A program made the position numbers and the translations under genes. The notes under the pieces were generated by a model, which was not told the DNA's origin, ran no database searches, and saw nothing but the letters and a program-made list of their open reading frames with translations. DNA of 62,558 nucleotides, taken from NCBI GenBank assembly GCA_032718475.1, contig JAUCBJ010001728.1, positions 64,001 to 126,558 on the forward strand, given 5' to 3'. Source of the stretch: Nemertoderma westbladi. Its lineage: Eukaryota; Xenacoelomorpha; Nemertodermatida; Nemertodermatidae. Of this stretch, positions 15,068 through 25,313 are shown piece after piece. Every line of letters begins with the position of its first letter. Within the stretch, counting starts at the first letter, position 1.

Positions 15068-15646
15068 TAAATAATGTCGCACTGCGATATAAAGTTGAAA
15101 GATATTTCGCCCTGGCGATTTGTTGTACGAAATTAATTCCATACAAATAAATAATAATACTTACAAGCTGGCAAGCCTGGCGGGTTTACGGTCCTACTTA
15201 CATCAGAACAATACACAGCAGTACTGCAGTACAGCAATACTGTTTGTAGTACAGTTACCGGTAACAGCTACAAAATTCAAATTTCCCGCTGTCTAATGCT
15301 AATGCAATAATTGTTTACCATAATAATAGCGCTCGCATTGTACAAATATCATCTCAAAACCTAATTTTCTGTATGAGCCGTCGTCATGCCTATATCTAAC
15401 GCTTCACCAAATTATGCTTCAATTGATTATCACACAGTACGGTATTAATGGTCACTTATGTCCATGGGACCGTGAACCAAAAATACTTGTAACCTTAAAG
15501 AAAGGTGAGTTAAAAACCTAAAGAAGGGCAGTGAAAAACCTATTGAATACTTTTTTTCATAATTTTCACGGAATAATTAAATTATTTTATTTACCCCTCC
15601 ACTCTACTTCTATTTCTTTTCACAAAATATTTGATTTCTGTTCTAG
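15068..15646. other. unique intronic sequence ending in a 3' splice site
   Basis: I recognise no gene in this stretch. Its last 50 bases are pyrimidine-rich and end TTGATTTCTGTTCTAG immediately before the myosin exon, as expected of a polypyrimidine tract and acceptor. An isolated donor-like AAAGGTGAGT near 15499 is not preceded by recognisable coding sequence. Confidence 0.6.
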
Positions 15647-15773
15647 ATTCCGCCAGGTATAATGTGTATATTAGACGATGTTTGCGCCACAATGCACGCA
15701 CAGTCAGACGGTGCAGATGAAACTCTGATACAGAAACTGCAAGGAGGAATCAACCACGAGCACTTTATGGGTG
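15647..15773 (+). CDS. MYO1: class I myosin motor domain, exon (first visible)
   Basis: This 127-bp exon starts after the acceptor TTCTAG and ends at the donor G|GTAAGT. It reads in phase 0 at its start and leaves phase 1 at its end. The translation begins IPPGIM, continues [17 protein letters not shown] and QKLQGG, and ends NHEHFMG. In myosin-I heavy chains (Myo1e/Myo1f type) the block PPGIM[12 protein letters not shown]..GAD..QKLQ..HEHF occurs in the motor head in this order. Myosin I is an actin-based motor of the cortex and endocytic membranes. The exon is too short to be listed as an ORF and was found by motif and splice signals. Its last 23 bases are the source-like sequence of the adjoining 35-bp minisatellite. 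The class I assignment is firm; the choice of Myo1e/f among subclasses is tentative. Confidence 0.9.
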
Positions 15774-17046
15774 GTAAGTAAGCACCAACCACGAGCACTT
15801 TATGGGTGGTATGTAAGCACCAACCACGAGCACTTTATGGGTGGTAAGTAAGCACCAACCACGAGTACTCTATGGGTGGTAAGTAAGCACCAACCACGAG
15901 CACTTTATGGGTGGTAAGTAAGCACCAACCACGAGTACTCTATGGGTGGTAAGTAAGCACCAACCACGAGCACTTTATGGGTGCTAAGTAAGCACCAACC
16001 ACGAGTACTTTATGGGTGGTAAGTAAGCACCAACCACGAGCACTTTATGGGTGGTAAGTAAGCACCAACCACGAGCACTTTATGGGTGGTATGTAAGCAC
16101 CAACCACGAGCACTTTATGGGTGGTAAGTAAGCACCAACCACGAGTACTCTATGGGTGGTAAGTAAGCACCAACCACGAGCACTTTATGGGTGGTAAGTA
16201 AGCACCAACCACGAGCACTTTATGGGTGCTAAGTAAGCACCAACCACGAGTACTTTATGGGTTGTAAGTAAGCACCAACCACGAGCACTTTATGGGTGGT
16301 AAGTAAGCACCAAGCACGAGTACTTTATGAGTGGTAAGTAAGCACCAACCACGAGCACTTTATGGGGGTAAGTAAGCACCAACCACGAGTACTTTATGGG
16401 TGGTAAGTAAGCACCAAGCACGAGTACTTTATGAGTGGTAAGTAAGCACCAACCACGAGCACTTTATGGGGGTAAGTAAGCACCAACCACGAGCACTTTA
16501 TGGGTGGTAAGTAAGCACCAACCACGAGTACTTTATGGGTGGTAAGTAAGCACCAACCACGAGCACTTTATGGGTGGTAAGTAAGCACCAACCACGAATA
16601 GTTTATGGGTGGTAAGTAAGCACCAACCACGAGCACTTTATGGGGGTAAGTAAGCACCAACTACGAGCACTTTATGTGTGGTAAGTAAGCACCAACCACG
16701 AGTACTTTATGGGTGGTAAGTGAGCACCAACCACGAATACTTTAAGGGTGGTAAGTAAGCACCAACCACGAGCACTTTATGGGGGTAAGTATGCACCAAC
16801 TACGAGCACTTTATGGGTGGTAAGTAAGCACCAACCACGAGTACTTTATGGGTGATAAGTAAGCACCAACCACGAGCACTTTATGGGTGGTAAGTAAGCA
16901 CCAACCACGAGCACTTTATGGGTGGTAAGTAAGCACCAACCACGAATACTTTATGGGGTGGTAAGTAAGCACCAACCACGAGCACTTTATGGGTGGTAAG
17001 TAAGCACCAAGCACGAGTACTTTATGAGTGGTAAGTAAGCACCAAC
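15751..17046 (+). repeat. 35-bp minisatellite made of the myosin exon end plus 5' splice site (block 1)
   Basis: The first unit coincides with the exon-intron junction: 23 exon bases (CAACCACGAGCACTTTATGG then GTG) plus 12 intron bases (GTAAGTAAGCAC). It then repeats with exact 35-bp spacing for about 37 units before the gypsy insertion. Variants include GAGTAC for GAGCAC, GGGGGTAAG (2-3 bases shorter) and GTATGTAAG. Most units keep GGTAAGT, a near-consensus donor. The array continues after the two inserted mobile elements. Confidence 0.97.
17042..17046. repeat. target-site duplication CCAAC (left copy) of the gypsy element
   Basis: CCAAC directly precedes the left LTR and recurs directly after the right LTR at 22674-22678. 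Removing the element and one copy restores the minisatellite phase (GCACCAACCACGAG). Five bases is the usual length for Ty3/gypsy integrases. Confidence 0.9.
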
Positions 17047-17333
17047 TGTTAAGTTACTCGAAATGCGATACCGCAATAATGAGATAAACGAATAACAGAC
17101 AGATGAATGCTAATTCAGTGTAATTAATTGCATGACTAAATACTGAATGATATATAAATGTATATAGCTGTACCGTATTGCAGTCAAAGGTACCGGTAAG
17201 CATATCAGCAGTACTCTCTTAATAGCTAGGTTAAAGTCATGCCAGTCTAATGAGTCGGACTTGGATCCTGTGTTAACCACCACCTTATAATAACAAGTAT
17301 AACCAAACCCCTCACCTTGAGTCTATCATCACA
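17047..17333 (-). repeat. LTR (3' LTR of the - strand element)
   Basis: This 287-bp copy matches 22387-22673 throughout on reading. On the + strand it begins TGTTAAGTTACTCG and ends TCTATCATCACA. Confidence 0.95.
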
Positions 17334-17343
17334 ACTCCCCTCC
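17334..17343 (-). promoter_or_regulatory. polypurine tract
   Basis: On the - strand, GGAGGGGAGT directly abuts the 3' LTR. This is the expected position and composition of the plus-strand DNA primer of an LTR element. Confidence 0.8.
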
Positions 17344-17377
17344 TACGAGTCATATCAAGAAGGTTAATTGCATATGA

Positions 17378-20300
17378 CTAAAATGTTTCTGGGTAGCGTT
17401 TGATTTGATTTCTTACTCGATCGCTTGTTCGTTTCTCACCTTGTGGTTCATGAACTGTATGGTTGTTGCCGATGGGAGTTTCAGCTATTTCATGTGTACT
17501 TGTGTGTTCTTTACGTAGTCGAAGGAATCGACGGTTTCTCCACATCACAAAACCAGATCGTAGTCGAACACGATATCCCCGAAAGGGAGATATTTCGATT
17601 ATTGTTCCGGAACGGTTCCACCGTTTACTACGTTCATTTTGTATATACACCTGGTCATTCACATTCAGCCTTGGCAAAGTTTGCGCCCCATGGTCATAAT
17701 ATAATCTCTCTTTACATTTAATCAGACATCGATTACTATCTGCAATGTCAACTTCCTTTTGCCATTGTTTGCTAAATGTTGATTGGTGAGCAGGAATTAA
17801 TGATCTGGTTGGATATCCAAAAACTCGTTCCGCTGGGGACATAGAATCGGTTCGTGGGGTATTTCGAAGTTCTAATAATCCTGCGAGAAACTCCTGGCTC
17901 TGGATATCCCCATTTGGGCATTTTGAAACGAGGCTCTTGATTGTTTTAACTGAGGACTCGGCATGTCCATTGCTTTGGGCATAGGTAGGTGTAGATGGTT
18001 GCCATACTACCCCCCAAAGGTCAAAGAATTGGCGCATTTCTTCACTATCAAATTGACCTGCACCATCAGTGCGTATGTGAATGGGGGCTCCCATTAAAGC
18101 AAAAAACGACCTCAAAGCTTTAATCACTTGGGCAGAGGATGGTAATCTGTTCCAATCATCTATTAATGGAAATCCGCTGTATCTGTCAGAATAAACTAGG
18201 TACGACTTTCCATTGGAGTGGAATAAATCAGCTGATACTGATTGATATGGTCTAGACGGAATAAAATCTTGAATTTCTGGTTCTTTCCTATTCGATGGTC
18301 TACTTTCCTGACATCTTTGGCACGATTCAATCTTCATTTTAATGTCATTATTAAATCCTGGCCAGTAAACATTATCTCTGGCTCGTCGTCGAGTACGTTC
18401 AATTCCTTGATGTGACGAATGGAGTTTATTCAAAATAGTTTTAATCTTGGATTTTGGTATTACAATACGCCTGCCAAATATCACTAATCCACAATCCACT
18501 GATAGATCATTCGCCATTGATTTAAAATGATTCACATAATTGTTTCTATTACTGTTACTGTTTTCAAAACCAAATTCAATCGCATTTATTAATGATAAAT
18601 AATCATCATCTTCTTTAGCCGCATGTTTTAAATCATCCAGGATAAGGTCAGATGGTTCAGCAGTGACATTCAATGCAGTCAACATTACAGCTGCCATTTT
18701 CGTGCTGTCTTTCATCTCTCCGAAGTCTTCTTGGGTTGGTTCGTCAACAGGTGAACGAGATAGTGCATCTGCTATGATATTGTCTTTCCCTTTTTTCCAT
18801 TCTACGTCAAACGAATAACCATTTAATTTGGAACAGTAACGCTGTAGTCTTGGATTTTCAATTTCATCTAATCTTTTTTCATTAAATATTTGAACTAGAG
18901 GTTTGTGGTCTGTAATGACTTTGAAGTAGGGCAAACCGGCGAGATATATTCGGCATTTCGTTATTGCCCAATATATTGCTAGTGCTTCCATCTCACAAAC
19001 TGCATAACGTGATTCAGCGTCCTGTAAATATCGGGATCCACATTCCACTAATCGCCAGTTATTTTCCTTGTCTAACTGCAATAGTGCAAATCCCAAACCA
19101 TTTCGTCGAGATGCATCACATGTTACGATTGTTTCACGTTTATGATCATATAGAGCTTTCACGACTGGGGATGTTAAGACTTCTTTTGTTCTCTGAAAGG
19201 CTAATTCATGTTCTGGAAGCCATGTGAATATGCTCCTTTTTTGTAGTAAAGGACGCAGGGGTTCTGTTGCTGATGCCAATTCGTGTGTAAATGATCCTAA
19301 CTGATTAGCTAATCCAAGAAAGGATCGCAATTCAGTGCGTGTTTTAGGTGCCGGGAAGTTTGTTATGGCTGTCACCTTCTTCTCATCTATGGTATAGCTA
19401 CCATTATGTATTTTATATCCTGCAAACATGACTTCTGTTTCCCCAAATCGACATTTATTTTGGTTTAGTGTAATACCAAATTTTATACATCTTTCTAATA
19501 AAATACAAGCAACTTTAAGTGCTTCATGATATGTTGGGCGACCAACTAATGTATCATCTACTATCTTTTGAATACCTGCAATTTCATTGAATGCGATATC
19601 ACCTCTATATCCGTAGTGGTCCCCTGTATCCATAAGACCCATTGGGGCACGCAAATAATAGAATTTACCCCAAGGTGTTATAAAGACCGTTAAACTCTGA
19701 CTTTCCTCATCTATGGGAACCTGCCAATATCCCTTGCGGGCGTCTAATTTTACAAAATATTTGCTTGATGATTCTATTGATGCTACTGCTTCTGCTGGTG
19801 TAATAGTTGGATGGACTGTTCGTTCTATTTGTTTATTAAGCCGAGTTAGATCTGCGCAAACTCGAACATCACCATCTGGTTTAGGAATGATCACCATTGG
19901 GTGACACCATGATGTTGGTACAGGGCCCACAGGTGCTATTATGCCTTTGTTAACCATGTTATAGATTTCATTCTTTGCCTTTTCTTTTAGTGGTATTGGA
20001 ATAGATCTTGCTGTATGTATTGAAAATGGTTTAGCATCTTTCTTTAATGTAATATGTAGTGGATCACCGACATCTTCTCCCATCATAGGTCGAAGGAAAT
20101 TGTTATCATCAAAAGCAATGTTATATTTTTCCATTAAGACATTTACTACAGATTGCCTCTCTTCTACAGTAGGTTCTGTAGGAAGTGAATTTATCCATGT
20201 TTCCCTGTTGGTTTTATTCCACAAATCACTTTTGTTAATTTCATTTATTTCTTGTATTGATTTATTTTCGCTGATGGATCTTGTGTAAACAGCTTTACTG

Positions 20301-22123
20301 TTATTATTTGCGTTTATTTGTTTGATTTTACCAACTTCTCTTGTGGTTTCCATAGCATGTTCTTGTATACGATTGGGTATATTTGGTATCGGATATGGGA
20401 AATTAGAATGAATTATTCCAAGTCCTATGCTATCTTCTAATGATAAGTATACCATCTCAACAGCTGCACATATGACAATTTTGGTATCTAGATGATTATT
20501 TCCGATTCTAAATCTAATGTTTAAAGTTCCTAGTTGTTCTAAATTTCCTCCATTTATTGATTCAAACTTGTCTACTGTGGGGGGGTCGAGTGTGGTTGTG
20601 TTCATTAAATCAAGTGAATGTAAGAAATTTATACCTCCTACCGTAGCATCTGAACCTGTATCCGGGCGTGCTTTCACTGTTCCTATAAGTTGCCTGTTTA
20701 TTTCTACATCAAGAAGTAAAGTTCTTTTAGGTAATGCACCAATTACAGAGCACTTTCCTGTATATTTTATTCCTGCTACCTTTTTCTGTCCTTGAAGTAC
20801 AGTACGACAAAGTACTTGAAAATGTCCTGTAAATCCGCATCGAAAACAAGTGATATGTTTGGCAGGGCATGGTCTCATTTGTGAATGTGGTATGGCATCG
20901 CCACAAGCGCCACAGGCCTTCCTTATATTTGTTACTGGAGGCCGATTATTACTTGACCAGGAGCGGTTTTGTTGGGGCTGCTGCTGGTTATATGAGAATT
21001 CACCTCTGTTATTACCATTTCTTCTATTATATAATATAGTAGTATTACCATTAGGGTTAGGGGTACTATATTTACTACGTCGATAAGCAGTTGGTCTTGT
21101 AGCTGCTATAATATCGCTATCATTATTGTCGTATTCAACATCGGTAATAGCTGATATTTGTGATTTTGTTAACTGCGTTTCTAATTTGGGAGCAGTTTCA
21201 CGGGCTAACTCTTCAGCTATAAAAATTTTCACGGTTTCTTCTAAATCTAATGGTGGTATGTTTTTTAGCACAAGGCGTTTGGCCTCTTCATAATTTGCTC
21301 CTAAAATGAATAGAGCAGTTGCTAGCTGATCAAATGTTAATGTGGCTGCTTCAGCATATTCAGCTAATTCTAATAATCTCGAATAATATTTGCCAATTTT
21401 TTCATGTGGTTGTTGTTTTACTTGTAAATATAATTGAATATCTTCGTTTATATTTCTGGTGCTACGCAGATATTTTGCAATTGATTCTAGGACATCATCT
21501 AGGGCCATGTCTGTATCTTGTGGTATTTTTCCTAAGCGGTCCACCATATTTAAAAATTCTGGTGTACAGTTAGACCACAACATGGCAACTTGATGTTCCC
21601 TTGATTTCAGAGATAAGCCAGTAAGTAATGAAAAATTTCTCCAAGCCTTTCTCCAATGTGTAAATTCGCGGATATCTACACTGGATTCAAGTAAAGGTGG
21701 AGGTTTTACAGTTGCCTTTAGAGGGTTATCATTGGTATGCCTAGCTCCCCTAATTGGTGATAATGGTGAAGGCGACTGGGAAAGACGCAGTGTGTGGGTC
21801 TCAGCGTCTATGAGGTCTGCAACTTTTCCTGTGTATCGAACAATTTCGAGGTCAGCTTCCTCTACATCTGCCATAGCAAGATCTTGTTGTGTAGCCCCAC
21901 GGGTTTGAGCTACCGTGTTGTCTGCTTTGATAAAGGTTTCTACCCTTTCTTCAAATTTCCTAAGAGCAGCCTGCATAGTGGCCCCAGAGCCTCGGCTTCC
22001 TTGGGGTTGGGTTTCATAATCCCTAATAGAAGTTTCTAATGTTGCCCTAGACCTAGTTAGATGGCCTTTAAATGTTCTTCGGGATGCTTTGGCAGCTTCC
22101 AATTCCATTTTCATATTGTCCAT
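17378..22123 (-). CDS. Ty3/gypsy Gag-Pol polyprotein (1581 aa)
   Basis: Gag and Pol share a single frame. Residues 1-340 are the Gag region. A CX2CX4HX4C zinc knuckle occupies residues 426-439. The protease motif is DTG at 488-490 (RPDTGSDATV). The reverse transcriptase has motif A around D794 (VKLDARKGYWQ) and a motif C that reads IVDD (854-857) in place of the common YxDD. RNase H shows TCDAS (D1003) and TDHKPL (D1072). The integrase has an HHCC finger (H1235, H1238, C1268, C1271) and D1299, D1353, E1389, with exactly 35 residues between the last two. The frame ends 44 bases from the 3' LTR. No frameshift or internal stop is seen, so the element could be autonomous. The IVDD motif with GDHYGYRGD just before it resembles a known metazoan gypsy subgroup and is probably functional; that point is from family memory. 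Confidence 0.96.
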   Translation of the reverse strand: MDNMKMELEAAKASRRTFKGHLTRSRATLETSIRDYETQPQGSRGSGATMQAALRKFEERVETFIKADNTVAQTRGATQQDLAMADVEEADLEIVRYTGKVADLIDAETHTLRLSQSPSPLSPIRGARHTNDNPLKATVKPPPLLESSVDIREFTHWRKAWRNFSLLTGLSLKSREHQVAMLWSNCTPEFLNMVDRLGKIPQDTDMALDDVLESIAKYLRSTRNINEDIQLYLQVKQQPHEKIGKYYSRLLELAEYAEAATLTFDQLATALFILGANYEEAKRLVLKNIPPLDLEETVKIFIAEELARETAPKLETQLTKSQISAITDVEYDNNDSDIIAATRPTAYRRSKYSTPNPNGNTTILYNRRNGNNRGEFSYNQQQPQQNRSWSSNNRPPVTNIRKACGACGDAIPHSQMRPCPAKHITCFRCGFTGHFQVLCRTVLQGQKKVAGIKYTGKCSVIGALPKRTLLLDVEINRQLIGTVKARPDTGSDATVGGINFLHSLDLMNTTTLDPPTVDKFESINGGNLEQLGTLNIRFRIGNNHLDTKIVICAAVEMVYLSLEDSIGLGIIHSNFPYPIPNIPNRIQEHAMETTREVGKIKQINANNNSKAVYTRSISENKSIQEINEINKSDLWNKTNRETWINSLPTEPTVEERQSVVNVLMEKYNIAFDDNNFLRPMMGEDVGDPLHITLKKDAKPFSIHTARSIPIPLKEKAKNEIYNMVNKGIIAPVGPVPTSWCHPMVIIPKPDGDVRVCADLTRLNKQIERTVHPTITPAEAVASIESSSKYFVKLDARKGYWQVPIDEESQSLTVFITPWGKFYYLRAPMGLMDTGDHYGYRGDIAFNEIAGIQKIVDDTLVGRPTYHEALKVACILLERCIKFGITLNQNKCRFGETEVMFAGYKIHNGSYTIDEKKVTAITNFPAPKTRTELRSFLGLANQLGSFTHELASATEPLRPLLQKRSIFTWLPEHELAFQRTKEVLTSPVVKALYDHKRETIVTCDASRRNGLGFALLQLDKENNWRLVECGSRYLQDAESRYAVCEMEALAIYWAITKCRIYLAGLPYFKVITDHKPLVQIFNEKRLDEIENPRLQRYCSKLNGYSFDVEWKKGKDNIIADALSRSPVDEPTQEDFGEMKDSTKMAAVMLTALNVTAEPSDLILDDLKHAAKEDDDYLSLINAIEFGFENSNSNRNNYVNHFKSMANDLSVDCGLVIFGRRIVIPKSKIKTILNKLHSSHQGIERTRRRARDNVYWPGFNNDIKMKIESCQRCQESRPSNRKEPEIQDFIPSRPYQSVSADLFHSNGKSYLVYSDRYSGFPLIDDWNRLPSSAQVIKALRSFFALMGAPIHIRTDGAGQFDSEEMRQFFDLWGVVWQPSTPTYAQSNGHAESSVKTIKSLVSKCPNGDIQSQEFLAGLLELRNTPRTDSMSPAERVFGYPTRSLIPAHQSTFSKQWQKEVDIADSNRCLIKCKERLYYDHGAQTLPRLNVNDQVYIQNERSKRWNRSGTIIEISPFRGYRVRLRSGFVMWRNRRFLRLRKEHTSTHEIAETPIGNNHTVHEPQGEKRTSDRVRNQIKRYPETF

Positions 22124-22366
22124 TTATAAAAAATTTTTTGTAGTACCGGTATGCAGTTCAGCAGTTGGTAGGCCTATGCGATTACAGAATTGGGGTACCG
22201 GTAATAAAAACCTGGTGTCGGTTTACAAATTAGCAATATAGGTAGTTACCCTGCATATGATAGACTCACATATATATATATTTATTCATTCCAGTATTCT
22301 TCTGTTAGTCTGTTCTTTGTCCCCTTGGTGTTCAAGTTTGATCGGGTAATTACTTCCGTTTGGTAT

Positions 22367-22386
22367 CAATCCTACACACTGCGCCA
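22367..22386 (-). promoter_or_regulatory. primer-binding site, tRNA-Ser-like
   Basis: Directly after the 5' LTR the - strand reads TGGCGCAGTGTGTAGGATT. This is complementary, with a few mismatches, to the 3' end of serine tRNAs (..CTGCGCCA), as used by 17.6/297-type gypsy elements. The tRNA assignment is from memory; the TGG start and position are direct observations. Confidence 0.7.
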
Positions 22387-22673
22387 TGTTAAGTTACTCG
22401 AAATGCGATACCGCAATAATGAGATAAACGAATAACAGACAGATGAATGCTAATTCAGTGTAATTAATTGCATGACTAAATACTGAATGATATATAAATG
22501 TATATAGCTGTACCGTATTGCAGTCAAAGGTACCGGTAAGCATATCAGCAGTACTCTCTTAATAGCTAGGTTAAAGTCATGCCAGTCTAATGAGTCGGAC
22601 TTGGATCCTGTGTTAACCACCACCTTATAATAACAAGTATAACCAAACCCCTCACCTTGAGTCTATCATCACA
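22387..22673 (-). repeat. LTR (5' LTR of the - strand element)
   Basis: This is the second 287-bp LTR, identical on reading to the left copy. It should carry the element promoter. The leader between it and the polyprotein start (22124-22386) is about 260 bp and has no other frame. Confidence 0.95.
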
Positions 22674-23936
22674 CCAACCACGAGCACTTTATGGGGGTAA
22701 GTAAGCACCAACCACGAGCACTTTATGGGTGGTAAGTAAGCACCAACCACGAGTACTTTATGGGTGGTAAGTAAGCACCAACCACGAGCACTTTATGGGT
22801 GGTAAGTAAGCACCAACCACGAATACTTTATGGGTGGTAAGTAAGCACCAACCACGAGCACTTTATGAGGGTAAGTAAGCACCAACTACGAGCACTTTAT
22901 GGGTGGTAAGTAAGCACCAACCACGAGTACTTTATGGGTGGTAAGTAAGCACCAACCATGAGTACTTTATGGGTGGTAAGTAAGCACCAACCGCGAGCAC
23001 TTTATGGGTGGTATGTAAGCACCAACCACGAGCACTTTATGGGGGTAAGTAAGCACCAACTACGAGCACTTTATGGGTGGTAAGTAAGCACCAACCACGA
23101 GTACTTTATGGGTGGTAAGTAAGCATCAAACACGAGCACTCTATGGGTGGTAAGTAAGCACCAACCACGAGCACATTATGGGTGGTAAGTAAGCACCAAC
23201 CACGAGTACTTTATGGGTGGTAAGTAAGCACCAACCACGAGCACTTTATGGGGGGTAAGTAAGCATCAACCACGAGCACCTTATGGGTGGTAAGTAAGCA
23301 CCAACCACGAGTACTTTATGGGTGGTAAGTAAGCACCAACCACGAGCACTTTATGGGTGGTAAGTAAGCACCAACCACGAATACTTTATGGGTGGTAAGT
23401 AAGCACCAACCACGAGCACTTTATGGGGGTAAGTAAGCACCAACTACGAGCACTTTATGGGTGGTAAGTAAGCACCAACCACGAGTACTTTATGGGTGGT
23501 AAGTAAGCACCAACCACGAGTACTTTATGGGTGATAAGTAAGCATCAACCACGAGCACTTTATAGGTGGTAAGTAAGCACCAACTACGAGTACTTTATGG
23601 GTGGTAAGTAAGCACCAACCACGAGTACATTATGGGGGTATGTATGCACCAATCGCGAGCACTTTATGGGGGTAAGTAAGCACCAACAACGAGTACTTTA
23701 TGGGTGGTAAGTAAGCACCAACCACGAGTACTTTATGTGTGGTAAGTAAGCACCAACCACGAGTACTTTATGAGTGGCAAGTAAGCACCAACCACGAGTA
23801 CTTTATGGGTGGTAAGTAAGCACCAACCACGAGTACTTTATGTGTGGTAAGTAAGCACCAACCACGAGTACTTTAGGAGTGGTAAGTAAGCACCAACCGC
23901 GAGTACTTTATGGGTGGAAAGTAAGCACCAACCACG
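22674..23936 (+). repeat. 35-bp splice-donor minisatellite (block 2)
   Basis: The 35-bp array resumes after the gypsy element, starting with the duplicated CCAAC, for about 36 units. It ends where the truncated LINE begins. Most units keep GGTAAGTAAG. Scattered variants include GGTATGTAAG, GGGGGTAAG and CATCAAC. Confidence 0.96.
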
Positions 23937-25313
23937 GGGCACCACCAACCACCAGCACCTGGCGCTGGGGTTGTCCTGTCGCTGGCGGTTCCTCGCAAGG
24001 GTGGTCCCGAACGCAGCCCTCCATTTCGATGACCTTGAGGGCGCAGTTCTGCGATGTCTGTGCAAGATCGCCGACCGCCCCTCGATCCCAGACAACGAAC
24101 GCCAGCTCCTCTCTCTACCCATAAGGAACGGTGGTTTGGGTATCCCTCTCCCCTCAGACCTCACCAACCAGTTTGCGAACTCCTGCCGGGTCTGCGAACC
24201 GCTAGAGGGGGCGACAGCCGAGACCATGTCAGACGTCAGGGAGGATCAGAACCATATCACTAATCTAATAAAGGCTGAATCCTTCGTGGCGTCTAAGACC
24301 AAAACAACAGAATGTCATGGTCGGCTATCGGAGTCCCAACAGAATCTGAGGGAGCTGGTGTCGGAGAAGGGGGCTTCAGCTTGGTTGAACTCAAAACCGG
24401 TCACCCTTCACAAAACTCACCTGTCTAAGGAAGAGTTCCGCGACGCTCTGTGTCTGCGCTACGGCTGGCAACCGAAGTCGCTCCCTTCTCGTTGTGTCTG
24501 TGGGGAACGATTTTCCCCTTCACACGTCCTGTCGTGCCCCACCGGGGGTTATCCCTCGATAAGGCACAACGAGATACGCGATTTCGTTGCCGACGCGCTA
24601 ACTGAAGTAGCCCACAACGTCGCAGTAGAGCCAACACTCCAGCCTCTAACAGGTGAGGAGTTCACCCACAGATCCACCTCCACAGAAGATCAGGCGAGGT
24701 TGGACGTCTCTGTCAGCGGGTTCTGGGGTGGCCGGTTCGAGAAGACTTACTTCGACGTCTCGGTCTACAACCCTCTAGCGGCCACCAACGCAGCCATGAC
24801 CACCGAGGGCGCTTATTCCCACCACGAGGCGCGGAAACGCCTGAAGTACGAGGAGCGCATCCGAGAGGTCGAACTGTCGTCGTTTGTGCCTCTGATACTT
24901 TCAGCCTTTGGTGGTACTGCGCCAGCGATGCAACAGTTCGTTAAGCGTTTATCGCTTAAACTCTCGGATCGTCGCGACCTCAGCTACTCTGAGTGTATCT
25001 GCTGGACGCGGAGGAAGATAAGCTTCGCGCTTCTCCGCTCCAGTTTGATGTGTCTCCGTGGAGCGAGATCCGCCACCAAACGCCCTGTTTATCATCAGGT
25101 GTCCGCAGACTCGATTCGCCTGACTAACGCTGATACCAACACCGGCTAGACTGACTGTCAGTGGTAGTCATAGGCCTCTAAACAGGCCCTTCTTTCTTTA
25201 TTTATTATTTTTTTTATTATCGGTATCGGTGTAGGAATTATTCATTTTGTTCTATTAATAAAGTGCCTGTAAAAGAGTTATGCTGAAAAAAAAAAAAAAA
25301 AAAAAAAAAAAAA
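23937..25313 (+). mobile_element. 5'-truncated LINE with restriction-like endonuclease end and poly(A)
   Basis: This 1.4-kb segment of clearly different composition (GC-rich, coding) interrupts the minisatellite and ends in 28 A residues (25286-25313). Sequence close to AAGCACCAACCACG flanks both sides, consistent with a target-site duplication, although array periodicity hides its exact limits. The 5' end is truncated within the reverse transcriptase C-terminal region. The element is non-autonomous. Confidence 0.85.
23938..25149 (+). pseudogene. C-terminal part of a LINE reverse transcriptase with R2-like nuclease domain
   Basis: An open frame of 411 codons enters from the minisatellite at 23914; only the part from about residue 9 belongs to the element. 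Early residues (LALGLSCRWRFL, then NERQLLSLPIRNGGLGIP) match the region after the reverse transcriptase palm and thumb in invertebrate LINEs. Next comes a Cys/His cluster, CVCGERFSPSHVLSC (C194, C196, H204, C208), then RHN (217-219), EP (239-240), RLD (262-264) and a second Asp (D281, YFDVSVYNP). Cys/His cluster, RHN, EP, (P)D and D in that order is the layout of the restriction-like endonuclease in R2-type LINEs. The usual PD is LD here. The frame runs intact to its own stop TAG, so the truncated copy is little decayed. The clade within R2-like elements is not resolved. Confidence 0.75.

Larger units (their letters stand above)
17047..22673 (-). mobile_element. intact Ty3/gypsy LTR retrotransposon
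   Basis: This 5.6-kb element lies on the - strand. It has two 287-bp LTRs (17047-17333 and 22387-22673) that I read as identical and that begin TG and end CA. It also has a 5-bp target duplication, a primer-binding site, a polypurine tract and one uninterrupted gag-pol frame of 1581 codons. No envelope frame is present. It sits inside the 35-bp minisatellite within a myosin intron, antisense to the myosin gene. LTR identity implies a recent insertion. Confidence 0.97.

Noticed and set aside
10221-15142. Short - strand ORFs with MPLRSVPTPYIYYECLYV-type repeats.
   Set aside because: By-products of the 41-bp array. They start and stop with unit-length variants.
15400-15505. A further myosin exon ending at the donor-like AAAG|GTGAGT near 15499.
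   Set aside because: The preceding bases give no myosin-like residues in any frame, and no acceptor was found at a fitting place.
17425-22039. Small + strand ORFs opposite the gypsy polyprotein.
   Set aside because: Shadow frames of a 1581-codon gene with complete catalytic motifs on the other strand.
23838-24227. A - strand ORF of 129 codons over the LINE left junction.
   Set aside because: It runs from LINE sequence into minisatellite and is antisense to a recognisable RT/nuclease frame.
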